From assembly GCA_003508835.1 (NCBI GenBank), contig PUFA01000143.1, positions 992,001 to 1,056,000 on the forward strand: 64,000 nucleotides of DNA, given 5' to 3'. The notes below the pieces were generated by a model. That model made no database searches, had not been told where the DNA came from, and worked only from the letters and a program-made list of their open reading frames with translations. The position numbers were made by a program, and so were the translations under genes. Below, one piece after another: positions 1 to 12,099 of this stretch. How positions within the stretch are numbered: the stretch's first letter is position 1; each line of letters begins with the position of its first letter. This DNA comes from Eonycteris spelaea (lineage: Eukaryota > Chordata > Mammalia > Chiroptera > Pteropodidae).

Positions 1-850
1 ATATTAGTCATTTAAAGATTATCTAATTATTCTTAACACAAGGAATTTCATAGTGGACCACAGGGTTTATAGGCCCTAATCTTATCCATACTTATTGACT
101 GTCCCTCACCTCTACTAAGGTGATTTTCCCATTTCTCTATTTCTTCCACCAACTCTCTTACTAGTTAAAAATTTCAAACTGCTCTACTGGAAGTAATTTT
201 AAAAAATTACGTTAGATCTCAACTTCCAGTCTGGTCTTAATTCTAGGTTTCTAGGTCTATCTGTGTAAACCTACAAAGTCCTCTTATAAAGCTAAAAAAC
301 AAACAAACAAACAAACAAAAAACGACAGTCTATCTGTGTTTCAAGCTAGACACTTCCCAGACTAAAAGGGGTCAGGATCTTACTTATTTCACTATTCAAT
401 ATGTAACTACCATCTTATATTAAAAAATAACCAATATTGCGATGATTCAGAGAATTAATCACAACTCTTGATGTCAGTGTGATACCAGTATATGAGTTAT
501 GTTATCTCCTTTGTGAACCATTTTTCTTATTAAACATTCATGCCATATACAAGTAGCTAGTTTTTCCTTAATGCCCAACACTTTTCCTCATATATTACTA
601 TTAGAGCATATATAGGACACAATACCTACAAATATGTCTTGATTTCTTTGAGGCAGTAGACTAAATCATGAATTTACCATCTCAAATTTATTGAATAACA
701 AAAAAAAAGTAAAATGAAAATGTTATAAGAACATTATAAAATAATAAAGGGTATAATCAAAGGGCCAGAAATTATAAAGAATCTTGGAAGAATAGAGAAT
801 AGAACAGAAAAACAAAGTATATTATGGTGAGTGATAAAGCTGGAGAAGTA
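1..850. other. AT-rich sequence, no feature recognised
   Basis: No coding ORF, RNA gene or clear interspersed repeat was recognised here. A short (AAAC)n microsatellite lies at about 297-320. Base composition is the AT-rich background seen in most of the window. Confidence 0.5.
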
Positions 851-1010
851 GTCAGAGCTTAAATCATACAAATTCTGCAGACTATAAGAAGGATTTCATA
901 TTTAATTTCAAGTGCAATGGAAAGTCATTAAAGAATTTTAGTTGGGGAAATGACATAATCTAATTTAAATTGTTGTAAGCTAATTCATGGAGATTCTTGG
1001 AAATGGTGTT
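850..1010 (+). repeat. Fragment of an ancient dispersed repeat
   Basis: The stretch with a caatggaaagtcattaaag-like phrase followed by a gacataatctaatttaaatt-like phrase resembles a common old mammalian interspersed repeat. Pieces of the same repeat recur at about 16.34, 31.95 and 46.3-47.2 kb. I do not recall the family name with confidence. From 1010 to 1800 I see nothing identifiable. Confidence 0.35.
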
Positions 1011-1799
1011 CTGAACTCAAGTTCGGGATACCCACATTCCCTATTTCTTATTAACTACATGTCCTCTAAAATGCAGGAAAGAGGACATGTAGCTTGACAA
1101 GCTGCAGCAATGTTTATTTGTTCAAAGGCTTTGCCAAAATATTTGGAGGAGGAAACACACAAAATCTTGATGATGGTGTTAAGGTACACTGAAATTCAGG
1201 ATCTTCCAAGACCCAGAAGTACTGAAAGGGAAGACAAACGAATGGACTAAGATAAATCTTATGCCCAAGACTGGGAATGCATTAAGACTTTTAACTGAAG
1301 AAAACACAGATCAGAGAAGCCTCCTTCTGGTGCCTCAACAGAGACCTGACAGTTGATACTTACACATCACTTGCTCACTGGAAGCCAATCTGTGTACTTT
1401 TAGATTTCCCATCACATGAATAATTCAGGAAACTGGCCCTAGCCACTAGAGTTGAATAAAGATATAAGTAGGTAAAGGAAAATATTAGTACTCTCAAAGA
1501 AATCAAGCAGAACCTTTCGAATAGATGGTTCTTATGAATTAAAATTGCAACACGTAAATATTAGGACTTCTAAGTTAAAATAAAAAATGAAAAAAATCAT
1601 CTATGAAAAAGTAAGAAAAAAGAAAAAGAAACAATAAAGTAAACATAAACAGTAAACATAAATTAAAATGGAAAAAATAAAATAAATATTTCAGTTATCC
1701 CTCTAAATATCAGCCTGAGAGGAAAAAATAGTTTTGTAATTATTTTCTATGAAAATATTAAAACTGATTTTAAAAAAAGATGAAAAATGAGTGAGCAGA

Positions 1800-2860
1800 T
1801 ACTGTAGATAGATAGACAAAAGAAGAGCAGTCATGTCTACAAGAGACTCATTTGAGATCAAGACACAGTTTGAAAGTATAAAAAAAACTTACTGTTTTAA
1901 AAATATTTTCATTTTAATAAAAATATAAAACCAAAAGAACATAACATTTAATTTAGTAAATTAAAAAATATAACAAAAATAGTAAGAAATTGGAATTAGA
2001 AAAAATGTAGTCTGAGATTAACAAAATTTGAAAAAATAGAAAGAGAGTTATATGCAAATACCAATAAAATAGCTAAACCTCTTAATGAGCCTGATTAAAA
2101 ACAAAGTTATGAGAGCAAAAATACATATGGTTTGAATAAGATTAGAAACAAGATCAGAAATGTGCAAACAGTAAAGATTGTAAAAGAAAAAATTATAACT
2201 TTTGGCAACAAATTTGAAAAATTGGAGAAAATATATTTTTTTGCAAAATTTAAGTTAATAAAATCATCCCAAGAGGTAGAAAGCATGAGTAGATCAATGA
2301 TCATAAAATAAATTAAAAAGTGTATTTAATATCAACCATTAAAAAAGGCATCACACTCAAATAAACTTATATATGCTATGTAAACTATCTGTGCTTAGGT
2401 TTTCTAATTTTAAAATGTGGATGATAATGTCTATCTCATAGAGTTGCTGTGATGATAAATTAAGTGACATATATAAAATGCTTCTAACAGTCTGTAATAT
2501 TAAGCTTCATATAAATGTTATAATATGAACATATAATTGAAGATATAATACCAAAACTATTTAAATGATTCAGGCCATAGAAAAATTAAAAAATTCTTCA
2601 TTGAACTAATTCTTAAGTTTGATCATTATAACACAAAGCAGAGAATGAATAAAGCTATAAAATTTAAGAATAGCAAATTAAATGAAGCACATTAAAAATA
2701 ACCATACATTAATACAAAATCTAGTTTATTTCATAAAAATTAGGATGAATTTATATCCATAAATAAAATTAATCTCATCAATAGATCAAAGGAGGAAATT
2801 CTTATGAATATATAATTACATGCTTAAAATAATTTGATTAAATTTAGCTGTCTTTCTTAA
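1800..2860 (+). repeat. Degenerate old L1 ORF2 fragments
   Basis: A-rich sequence with phrases such as 'ctacaagagactcatttgag' near 1838 and 'aatctcatcaatagatcaaa' near 2771 matches the sense strand of mammalian L1 ORF2 (endonuclease-to-RT region). It has heavy divergence, stops and indels. A MIR sits inside at about 2375-2525. The age and the + orientation set it apart from the younger - strand L1s further right. It is non-functional. Confidence 0.55.
2375..2525 (+). repeat. MIR SINE
   Basis: The MIR central order is visible: a 'taaaatgtggatgataatg' phrase (old 'taaaatggggataataata'), then 'tctcatagagttgctgtgat', then a decayed tail ending in 'aaatgtta'. Orientation is sense. Divergence is high, as expected for this ancient tRNA-derived SINE. 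Confidence 0.7.
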
Positions 2861-3059
2861 TATTTATTTATTTATTTGAGAATTTTTATGAGTTTATTTG
2901 AGCCAAACTGACAATTGCCAGGAAGCAAAATTTCAACAGATTAAGAAAATACTGCCCTTAATTTTAAAAAACTGAAATAAAACTAATTAAAACTATAAAG
3001 GACAATTTTATCCAGAAACGAATAATATTTGTGCTAAACAGTGAGACTCTATATTCTAA

Positions 3060-3345
3060 AATTATGAATAAGAAATTGACTCTTCTTGTTACCATTATTT
3101 TTAGCCCACCCACAACATCCATTATCCTCTATGTTTTATTTTTATCATCAGCACTTAAAACTGTACAACAACCTATATATTTTGCTTTTTTATTTTCTGG
3201 TTTATTGTCTATGTCATATCAACCTCCAAAATGTAAACTCCATGAGGAAGAGTTTTTGACTGTTTTGTTCTCTGTTATGACCTCTGAGCTTTGAACAGTG
3301 CCTGGCATAAGAATTAAGTAAATAGAATAATTAAATAAATAAAGA
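3060..3345 (+). repeat. LINE-2 (L2) 3' end
   Basis: A 'aaatgtaaactccatgagg' phrase followed by a 'tttttgactgttttgttc' phrase and 'gaacagtgcctggcataaga' is the familiar 3' end of L2, and it ends in AAATAAATAAA-type repeats. The open frame at 3031-3294 (87 codons) lies entirely inside this repeat and has no independent support as a gene. Confidence 0.75.
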
Positions 3346-3422
3346 ATTTAATTTAAGTAATTTATTCTATTTAACTTTTGAGGTAATAACTAATGCAATA
3401 AGATAAGAAAATTGGGTTAGAA

Positions 3423-3872
3423 AAGACATAGATGGATCAGGGCATTGTGCTGAGTGGCATAAATGAGACAGAAAAGACAAATGCCATATGATTGCACTCA
3501 CATGTAGAATCTAAAGAACAAAATAAATAAACAAACAAAGCAGAAACAAATTTGTTGATACAGAGAACATTTTGATGGTTGCCAGATAGGAGAGGGGTTG
3601 GAGGTTGGGTGCAAAAGAAAAGATTAAGAAGTACAAATTGGCAGTTACAAAATAGTCATGGGGATTTAATATTATTGACTATAAGGATAATATTATTGAC
3701 TATAATCCTTATAGTCAATAATATTGTAATAACTATGTATAGTGTCATATGGTTACTAGATTTATCAGGGCAATCACTTTATTAATATTATAAATGTCTA
3801 ATTACTATGTTATACACCTGAAACTAATATAATATCATATGTCAAGTGTAATTAAAAATAAACTATTAAAAA
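3423..3872 (+). repeat. L1 3' end (3' UTR), + strand
   Basis: The stretch has the order of an L1 3' UTR in sense orientation. A 'ccatatgattgcactcacat' phrase comes first, then a 'tgatggttgccagatagg' phrase, then 'acacctgaaactaatataat' and a terminal A-rich tail. A perfect 21-bp inverted repeat (3668-3688 and 3705-3725) has been added inside it. Confidence 0.8.
3668..3725. repeat. Perfect inverted repeat, 21-bp arms
   Basis: The left arm (3668-3688) is the exact reverse complement of the right arm (3705-3725). The loop is 16 bp and itself repeats part of the left arm directly. The right arm matches the normal L1 3' UTR phrase around 'atagtcaataatattgtaat', so the left arm is probably a local inverted duplication made after insertion. 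Confidence 0.9.
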
Positions 3873-4339
3873 AATAATACCCATTGATTCTATGCTTGTG
3901 CTAATTATGTAGAAGTCCAAATACTTATGTAAAACCAAGAGATATACACATACACATAAAGGTCTGTACATTAAATAACTCTTTATAGAATTCCTATTCT
4001 CTGGAAGATAATTAATTCTTCTTTTTGCTAGTTTATAAGGAACTGAATAAGTTCTTTGGAGACTCTAGAAAGCTCATTACATGTGTTTAGAATTTTATAT
4101 TTTAGAACCATCTCTTGAAACATCAGTCATTGTACTACAAAATAGAGGTAAGAGTGACTTTTTTGGTAGGATGTCATCAAAGTAAGCCAGTTGCTGATCC
4201 TGCAAGAAGCTTACAGGATGATATTATCTTCCTGAATTTGTGATAGTTTATATTTTTACAACTAAAAAATAAAACAAAAAAAAACAACAAAAAAACTTCT
4301 TTTTAGTGTTCCAGATTTGATTAAACTCTGAAAGGTTGA

Positions 4340-4836
4340 TGTAGTATAGCGAGACCCCACAAAAGACAGACAGCCGCCAGGAGTTAATCAGAGACAGCCA
4401 TTCCTTTATTTTTCATGAGTTTGAACACGGGCTCCCAACCACTTGAAAGGCCGAGAGCCCCGATCACCCCAGATTTTAAAATTTTATACCCTCTTGGGGG
4501 GCGTCTACGTGACCTTTTTCTCTGATTGGTTTGGCCATCTAAAACTTTGTGGTTGTACGCATCAGCCAAGCGAGACGCTGAACAATTATTCTCTGCCGAG
4601 TTCTCAGGGGCTTGGTGACCTGTTATGCACCTGGTTGCCTAGCAGTGGAAAGTCCCTATAGCTCAGAGAGCAGAATGTGCTTGGGGAGGGGGCTAAGGCA
4701 TTGTTACATTGTTACAGTTGAGCCATATTATTTTAAATTGCAACAAATGAAAAGTTCTGAAAGACAATTCACATTTCAAAATTACGATGAGAAATATAAC
4801 TTTTTAGCTGACCTTACTATTCTCTTCTGATAAGCA
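4340..4836 (-). repeat. Probable solo endogenous retroviral LTR
   Basis: Read on the minus strand, the end of this ~500-bp unit has an AATAAA polyadenylation signal (plus-strand complement near 4405-4412). It is followed within about 70 bp by a GT-rich R/U5-like segment and a CA terminus at 4340. That is the normal plan of a retroviral LTR 3' half. The base composition is also more GC-rich than the flanks. No internal retroviral genes lie next to it, so it is probably a solo LTR. I could not find a convincing target-site duplication, and the far (5') end at about 4836 is a guess. The class (gamma- versus beta-like) is not resolved. Confidence 0.6.
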
Positions 4837-4839
4837 TGC

Positions 4840-5790
4840 TTCTGGGGAAATAGGTCTACTGCTTGAGTAGCTTGGAATATCTCATGCCATGATTTGTAAT
4901 TAATTTGACTTTCAAGGTGTAATTTAATTTTCCTATTTTCAAATTATTAGAAGGCAACTTTCTTAATTATAATCCTATAATTCCACCCAATTATTTCCCT
5001 TGATGGATATATGAGTCTCTGCATGTCCACATCCAACCTCCAATTTCTACATTTGGCAAAGAACTACTATAGAACAAATGTTTTGGTTTGTATAGCATGA
5101 ATACTCATACAAAATCATTACCTGATGATTTTTAACAAAGTATCCACTGCAATTCAGTGGGGAAAGGATAGTCATCTACCAGGAGAAAATGGTAAAGAAG
5201 GGAAAAGGAGATAGTAGAGCACACTCATCTCCTGAAAATAATTTATTAATAGTTTAGAAAAAAAACAATAAAAATGTGTATTCCTTCTGTTTTCTTATGC
5301 CATGTATAAAATAGGAAAGTAGAACTAGGTGGAAAATAAAGTCTTGATAAGTAATTCCAACTAAGAGTAACTGGAAAAACTTCCAGTCTTTACATGTCTG
5401 TCATTCCAGAATTACTTACAGAGTTGTAAGACTCACAGAAAATGAGTTAGAAAGCTTATGACATTTCCTCCTTCATCTTCTGAATCTTTATCTTCCAAAT
5501 CTTTGGCTCAAAGGTAATATCCTGTACCCTGTGATTAATTCATTATTTTTCATATAGTAGCTTATTTTAACCCTGTCAAGACAAAAAAGTGTTAAGTGGA
5601 CATAAAATTCAGCTGTATAATACATGTAAAATTCAAATATACACTTGACATTTAAACAACATAATTTGCACTGGGATATTAATGGACTGGAAGAAAAGAC
5701 AGAGTGGTAATGGACTGCCAAATCATTGTTATAGCAATTTTCAGCCATCTTTTCATTAGTGAAAATTATTCCTCATGCTTCCTAATATAT
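4840..5790. other. No feature recognised
   Basis: Unique-looking AT-rich sequence. Short ORFs occur in all frames by chance. No splice-like exon, RNA gene or repeat was recognised. Confidence 0.4.
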
Positions 5791-5794
5791 AAAT

Positions 5795-5955
5795 ATATTT
5801 TCATGAATTATCTCAACTTAATTTTCCATTTCTATGATTTAGATAGTCATTTTCTCAGGTAAGTAAAACTTGGAGAGGTTAAGTGACTTGAACTTAACAG
5901 AGAACTGGGCATAAGAATCCAACACTGAACTAAAATATGCTGAGCTGAACTTATT
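5795..5955 (-). repeat. MIR SINE (antisense)
   Basis: The plus strand shows the complement of the MIR core. A degraded 'attttctcaggtaagtaaa' phrase comes first, then 'ggagaggttaagtgacttg' and 'aacttaacagagaactgg'. This corresponds to the region that normally reads as the 'gaggttaagtaacttgccc' complement. Confidence 0.7.
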
Positions 5956-6059
5956 AGCAAATCATAAGCTATTCTTGTGTTTATTCTTCAATTTAAGCAA
6001 CAAATGTATGTTTATTTGAAGTCATGAAAAGGAGGATGAAAACTGTGGTGAAAAAATTA

Positions 6060-6535
6060 CCAAAAAATTAGTGGACTCCTTGCCCTTATTCTGGCATCTG
6101 ACCAAATGATATCTGTGGCAGAAACAAAACCATATGTTTATCAAACTCTATTTTCTTTTCACCCTGGGCACACGGATTATATCTCCAAGCCTTATCTCTC
6201 CCAGTAGGTGTGATCAGGTGATTAATTTATGGGCAATGCAATATGAAAACTTTGGAAATTACATACACTGCTTCTATGTATGGGCCCTAAAAATATATCC
6301 ATGTGATTCTCTATTCTTATTCTCTTTTATTTCTATTTGCCAGATGCAATAGATTCACCAGAAATCTTCACAACCCTAGGAAGAGTGGAACCTCTAGATT
6401 AAAGATGTCTGATTTCCTGAATAACTTCATGAAACACAGACCTCACTGACTTCTTGTATTAATAGCAGAGTCAACAAGAAATAAACCTTTACTATGTTAA
6501 ACCACTAAAATTTGGCAGTTGTTTCTCATAGCAGT
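6060..6535 (+). repeat. Ancient LTR-type repeat
   Basis: The right part carries 'aagaaataaacctttactat' followed by 'gttaaaccactaaaatttgg' and 'cagttgtttctcatagcag'. This is the typical end of an old mammalian LTR family, with AATAAA about 50 bp before the end. The same family occurs in the opposite orientation at about 46.5-46.8 kb. The left boundary is uncertain. I cannot name the subfamily with confidence. Confidence 0.55.
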
Positions 6536-6789
6536 TAATGTACTCTGTGCATATGAACAGTTGCAAAATGTTTTGTTTTGACTTGAAGTGAAGTTAAATT
6601 CTCTCAATTTCTGTGTGCCTTTACTTTGTGTCAGCTGTTGGCATTGCTTCCAGTGGAGCAGTCTGAAGATATTAATAATGTTCCAGCATATAAATAGCAA
6701 TTCTGCTTCTCTCTTCAGTCCAAAACTTATAAACAAAAGTAATTTAGACTAAATTTAAATTTAAAAACCATATCATTCATGAACATTAG

Positions 6790-6990
6790 GTGGGCCTTAT
6801 TTATTTATAACTTTTCAAACATTATCACATATAATTTTTATAGCAGCACTATGAACTGAATATAATTACCTTAATTTTATGGATGAGAACAGAGACCTTA
6901 AATAACTTGCCCAATCTGTCACTCATAGAATGGATAGACCTAGCATTTAAATTCAATTCTGAAAGGCCCCAAAGCTCTTCAGAATGGATT
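6790..6990 (-). repeat. MIR SINE (antisense)
   Basis: 'ttttatggatgagaacagag' followed by 'aaataacttgcccaatctg' is the complement of the MIR core. A 'aaattcaattctgaaaggc' phrase and 'ccaaagctctt' extend the match to the 5' tRNA-related part. Confidence 0.75.
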
Positions 6991-7269
6991 GTAATGAGGT
7001 CCACCTTTCTCTTAATACTTCTTTTAAGTTCTACCATACCCCTTACCCCACCTAGGAGGAGGAAAAACCTCAATATCATATCACAACTTCATACTGCTTC
7101 TGGGCTTATAATATGATTCTCTTCCAGAAACATAACAGAAGATAGAAGATGTGTCAAAAATAATGTAATAATTCCCATTGATATTTTGAGCATCTATTTA
7201 GAAATAGAAAAATTATTTCTCTGATATTTGTCTCATTTCTGGTGGATGTTCTAGTATGATAAAATTGCC

Positions 7270-8617
7270 TGGAAAGCAGTCAATCATGTTAATAAAAAAA
7301 TGAATAGCAATAATAATATTAGACCAAATAGAATTTAAGAAAAGCAGTGTTAAGTAAGCTATTGCATACTGATTAAATATAATATACGAATTTTAGCAGT
7401 ATAGATTAGTAAAGGTTCTTTGTGTACCAATCAACATAGCTACATCATATACAAAGTGAAACTTATGAATATGTTGAGAAAGTTAATAAATCCACAAAAC
7501 TAGTCATAATATTTATTACTTACCTTTAGAAACTTTTGATTTCTTAAACTGGAGATTTTAAAACAAGTTAGAATATAAAATATTTGTATAATACAACAAA
7601 TTTGATCTTGTAGATATACATAGAATTTTATAGAAGTTTATATTCCATGGCGGATTTAAATAAATGGGATAGTAAAAGAAAATAAAAACATTGACTATGT
7701 ACTACACTATAAAATAAATGTCAAAAAAGCTACCCCAAAATTGATATCATAGAGGCCATAATCACTGATGGTGTTGCAAAAAAAAAAATAAATGAACCAC
7801 AAAAAATAGCTTTTCTTTAGTCTCCCTTCAAATCTATGAACCCATGCATTAAAGAAAATGTTCTAAATAATTTTTTATTAAGAGAAAAATAAATCTTAAT
7901 TAAAAACAACTTTTAAGAATAAAAAGTGCTATTTAGAAAATACATACTCTGTGTCCATAAGAAAACTTAGAGAAAGATTTATGGACCCAAGTACATTTTT
8001 AGAAAACTATAAAGACTAAAACTCAATTAAAATACAGAACAAAAAATAACATAAACCTAGAAAAAACAGAAAGAAGTCAATAAAATTAAAACATATTAAT
8101 GAAATAAAAAATAAAACAAATTCTAAAGTTGATCAACAGAAATCAGAAACAAGATTTTTGGAGTGATAAATATTTAAAAAAAAAAAAACCTGGAAAGTAT
8201 GGTCATGAAAAAAAGGAAGAAATACATTGAGAACCCAAATTTACAAGGTTGCCAAGTAAATTTTAAAATATTGTAAAAGAATATACGATTTTATTCCATA
8301 CTTTTTAAAACCTATATAAAGTGTATATGTTTCTAGGAAAATGTGAATTTCCAAGTGTGTTCAAGAGAAAATAGAATAATTAAATTAACTCATTAACCCT
8401 GAAAGAAATTGAAGCAGAAGCAAGCCCAGATAGTTTTTAACCAGATAGTGAGTTCTGGTAAGACTTTGCAAAATAAACAATTTCACATCTTCCACAAAGA
8501 TTCTCAGAGCAAAGAAGGTAAAGCTACTTAATTCATATACTGGCAAACTCAAGTTACCAAAACTAAGCCATGACAACAAACACACACACACACACACATA
8601 CCCACACACACACAAAT

Positions 8618-8648
<31 letters not shown>

Positions 8649-9650
8649 CAATTACATTTATAAAATAAACACAAAAACATGTAAAACATTAACAAGTCAG
8701 AATAGCATTTAAAAAAAGGCATGACTAGATAGTGTTTTATCAGGATAAAGTATATTCCCATATTAGAGTATCTATTAATGTAATGACAGTAAATTGTTAT
8801 TTGTTTATTTAAATGAGTAATAATAAACATTTAAGAGAAATAAGTATTCATTCACAATAAAAACATTTAACAAAACAAGTCTACAATCCAACATCCTCTA
8901 CTTAATAAAGTACCATAATAGGTGAAACATTAAAAATATTTCAAACTACAGTTGATACCAAGATGAAGATTTTGTCTATTGTTTTTGTTCTTCAACATTA
9001 TGTGGATGGTCTTAGCTAATGAAATAATAAAAATAAAAAGGCATTTACTTTGAAAAGGAAGAAACAACTCTATCGTTCATATATGATTCCAAATTCCAAG
9101 ATAGTTCATCATTATTTGTACATGATTCTGAATTTCAAGCTAATAAGCAAACAAACTTTTGCAATAGCTAAGAAATTAAAGCAAGGTGAATAACTGGATA
9201 CAAGATCAATATACAAAAATCAATAGCTTTCTCACAAACCAGTAGTAAGCAATTAGAAAATATAACGGTATGTAGTAAATGACACTTATAAAACTACAAA
9301 AACTGTAATATTCCTCCCTCCAAAAAAAACCTAAAAAGAAATGCCCATGACTTGAATAGAAATAAATTTTAAATTTTAGTTAATGAGATATTTAAAAAAC
9401 CTAGTAATATGTATGTTCAAGAATAAGAACACTCAACATTACAAGGCATCTAAAAAAATCAATCATGAATATCAGTGACATACCCACTAAAATGCCAATA
9501 AGATTTTCATAAAATTTGACAAATTGATTCTAAAATACATATGAAAGTTGAAAGTTTCATACTTAGTGATATTATTCAGTTTAAATATCTTAATTGACCT
9601 CTGAAATTCTTCATGCTGAATTCTTCATTCTGAAAAAACTAAAAAGCCTA
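7270..9650 (+). repeat. Degenerate old L1 ORF2, + strand
   Basis: Long A-rich sequence with recognisable L1 ORF2 stretches. Near 7330 there is 'accaaatagaatttaag'. Near 9016 a 'gtcttagctaatgaaataat' phrase is the RT region that normally reads 'gtcctagccagagcaataag'. Near 9197 a 'ggatacaagatcaatataca' phrase with 'aaaaatcaatagctttctc' follows. It is broken by many stops and indels and by a (CA)n tract at 8579-8645. It is an inactive, ancient copy. Confidence 0.65.
8579..8645. repeat. (CA)n microsatellite
   Basis: About 67 bp of CA repeats with a few interruptions (ATA, CCC, AAATA). The valine/cysteine-rich ORFs on the minus strand here are artefacts of this tract. Confidence 0.95.
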
Positions 9651-9720
9651 GAGATATCTAGATATCCATAGAGCTAGTAAGATGAAAGTATTTTTTTTCA
9701 GCCACAAATATAAGAAAAGG

Positions 9721-10136
9721 TGTAGCAAATCATCTTTTCCAAAGATAGCTACAATAATTTCTTCCATCCCACAGACCTTTGGCAATTTGACCTTAACATG
9801 CTGTGAGAATTCCAAGACACACTGAGAGGCTATATATAAGTCTTCCTGTTAATAGTACCAGCTAAAGTGCAATCCAGCTTCCAAAATATCCTAACCCAGG
9901 TACCAGACACTTGTATGGAGGAGCTTAGAGCTGATTCCAACTGCCAGTCACTTGAGTCATTCCCCACATTTCAGGCTTTCCAGCTGAGACCGCGGACCTT
10001 GTGGAACAGACAAGTACTTATTATTGAGTTGTGTCCAAATTCCTGATCCATATGATTTTTTACTATAATAAAATTACTGTTGTTTTATACCACCAGATTT
10101 GTGGTAGTATGTTATGAAACAAGTTAATCAGAACAA
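9721..10136 (+). repeat. MLT1-like MaLR LTR
   Basis: A ~416-bp unit starting TGT and ending in CA. It contains 'tttccagctgagaccgcgg', 'tccaaattcctgatcc', then 'ataataaaattactgttg' and 'ttttataccaccagatttg'. This is the usual 3' end of a MaLR LTR (polyadenylation signal, then a 'gttgttttaagccac'-like phrase). An L1 abuts its right edge exactly at 10,137. Confidence 0.6.
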
Positions 10137-12040
10137 CTGTCTTGTTCCAAATCGGAAGAAAACACTTTTAACCTTCCCCCATTAAGTATGATGTTAGTTG
10201 TAGGTTAGTCATAAATGGCCTTTATTATGTTGAGGTATGTGTTCCCTCTATTCCTACTTTGCTGAGAGTTATCATAAATAGATGCTGGATTTTGTTGAAT
10301 ATTTTCCTGAATCTATTGATATGATCATATGGTTTTTATCTTTTGATTTGTTAATGTGGTTTATCATATTAATTTATTTGTGGATATTGTATCAACTTTG
10401 CATTCCAGAAATAAATACAACTTGATCATGGTGCATGATATTTTTAATGTATTGCTGAATTTGGTTTGCTAATATTTCGTTGAGGATTTTTGCATGAATA
10501 AGAGATATTGGCCCATAGGTTTTGTTTGTTTGTTTGTTTGTTTGTTTTTTTTTTTGTAACATCTTTGATTTTGGAATCAAAGTAATAACAGCCTCATAAA
10601 AGGAGTTAGGGAGCTTTCCCTCTTCTTGAAATTTTTGGAATAGTTTGAGAAGATTAGATGTTAATTCTTCTTTGAATGTTTGGTAAAATTCACCTGGTCC
10701 CATCTGGGAGGTTTTTGATCACTGATTTGATTTCATTGGTGGTAATTAGTTGGTTCAGATTTTCTGTTTTTTCTTGACTCAGTCCTGGGAGATTGGATGT
10801 TTCTAGGAATGTATCCATTTCTTCCAGATTCTCCAAGTTGTTGGCATATAATTACTTGTAGTATTTTCTTATGATCCTTTGTATTTCTGTGGAGTCCATG
10901 GTTATATCTCCTCTTTCATTTTTTATTTTATTTATTTGAATACTCTCTTTTTTTCCTTTGATGAATCTGTCAATTTTATCATTTCAAAGAACTGGCTCTT
11001 AGTTTCATTAATCTTTTGTATTGTTCTTCTAGACTCTATTTCTGCTCTGATCTTTTTTATTTCCTTCCCTCTATTCACTTTGGGCTTTGTTTACTATTTG
11101 TTTTCTAGTTCTTTTAAGTGTAAGGTTAGATTGTTTATTTGAGCTTTTTCTTGTTTCTTGAGGTAGGCCTGTGTTGTTATGAATTTCCCTCTTGGGACTA
11201 CCTTCACTGTGTCCCATAGATTTTGAGTCATTGCGTTTTTATTTGTCTCTAGGCATCTTCGGATTTCTTCCTTGATCTCATTAATTACCCATTCATTGTT
11301 CAGTAGCATGTTATTTAGTCTCCATGTGTTTGTGTATTTTCCAATTTCTTTCTTGAGTTCATTTCTAATTTTATACCATTGTGATCTAAGAAGACAGTTG
11401 ATATAATTTCAATCCTAAATTTATTGAGACTTATTTTGTATCCTAACATGTGGTCTGTCATGGAAAACCTTTCATGTGCACTTGAGAAGAATGTGTATTT
11501 TGCTGCTTTGGGGTAAAATGCTCTGAAAATATCTATTAAATCCATCTGGTCTAGTGTCTTTTAGACCCATTGTTTCCTTATTGATTCTTTAACTAGAAGA
11601 TCTGTCCATTGGTGTCAATGGGGTGTTAAAGTCTCCTACTTAGTGTATTACTATTGATCTCTCTTTTATGTCAGTCAATAATTGCTTTATGTATGTAGGT
11701 ACTCCTATGTTGTGTGCGTATATGTTTACTAGGGTTATGTCCTTTTGATTTACGATCCCTTTATCTTTATGTAATACCCTTCTTTTCTCTTATTATAGCT
11801 TTTTTAAAATTCTGTTTTATCTGATATAAGTATCACTATAACAGTTTTTTCTATATTTCATTTCTGTTTGAGTGCAATATCTTCCCTTTACTTTCAGTCT
11901 ATGTGTCATTTGATCTGAAGTGGCTCTCTTACAGACAGCATATGCATGGTTCTTGTTTTCTTAACCATTCAGCTACCTTGTATCTTTTGATTGGAGCATT
12001 TAATCCATTTACATTTAAAGTGATTATTGATAGGCACTAA
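10137..12040 (-). pseudogene. L1 ORF2 remnant (endonuclease and part of RT)
   Basis: The ORF2 start is recognisable from a block encoding an NVNGLN-like segment near 12,010. The endonuclease domain follows, then the N-terminal RT domain: a 103-codon open stretch at 10,703-10,392 contains '[17 protein letters not shown]' and '[17 protein letters not shown]'. The ORF2 protein normally nicks target DNA and reverse-transcribes L1 RNA. Here the reading frame is broken many times, including a K/Q/T-rich slip caused by a (TTTG)n plus poly-T tract at about 10,519-10,555, and the RT catalytic part is missing. Confidence 0.85.
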
Positions 12041-12099
12041 GTTACTGCCATTTTATTATTTGTATTTGCTATTTCTATTTTCTTTTTTACCCCCTTTTT

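Noticed and set aside
8385..8830. Cysteine/valine-rich ORFs (VCVCVC) on the minus strand
   Set aside because: Translation of a (CA)n microsatellite in an old L1.
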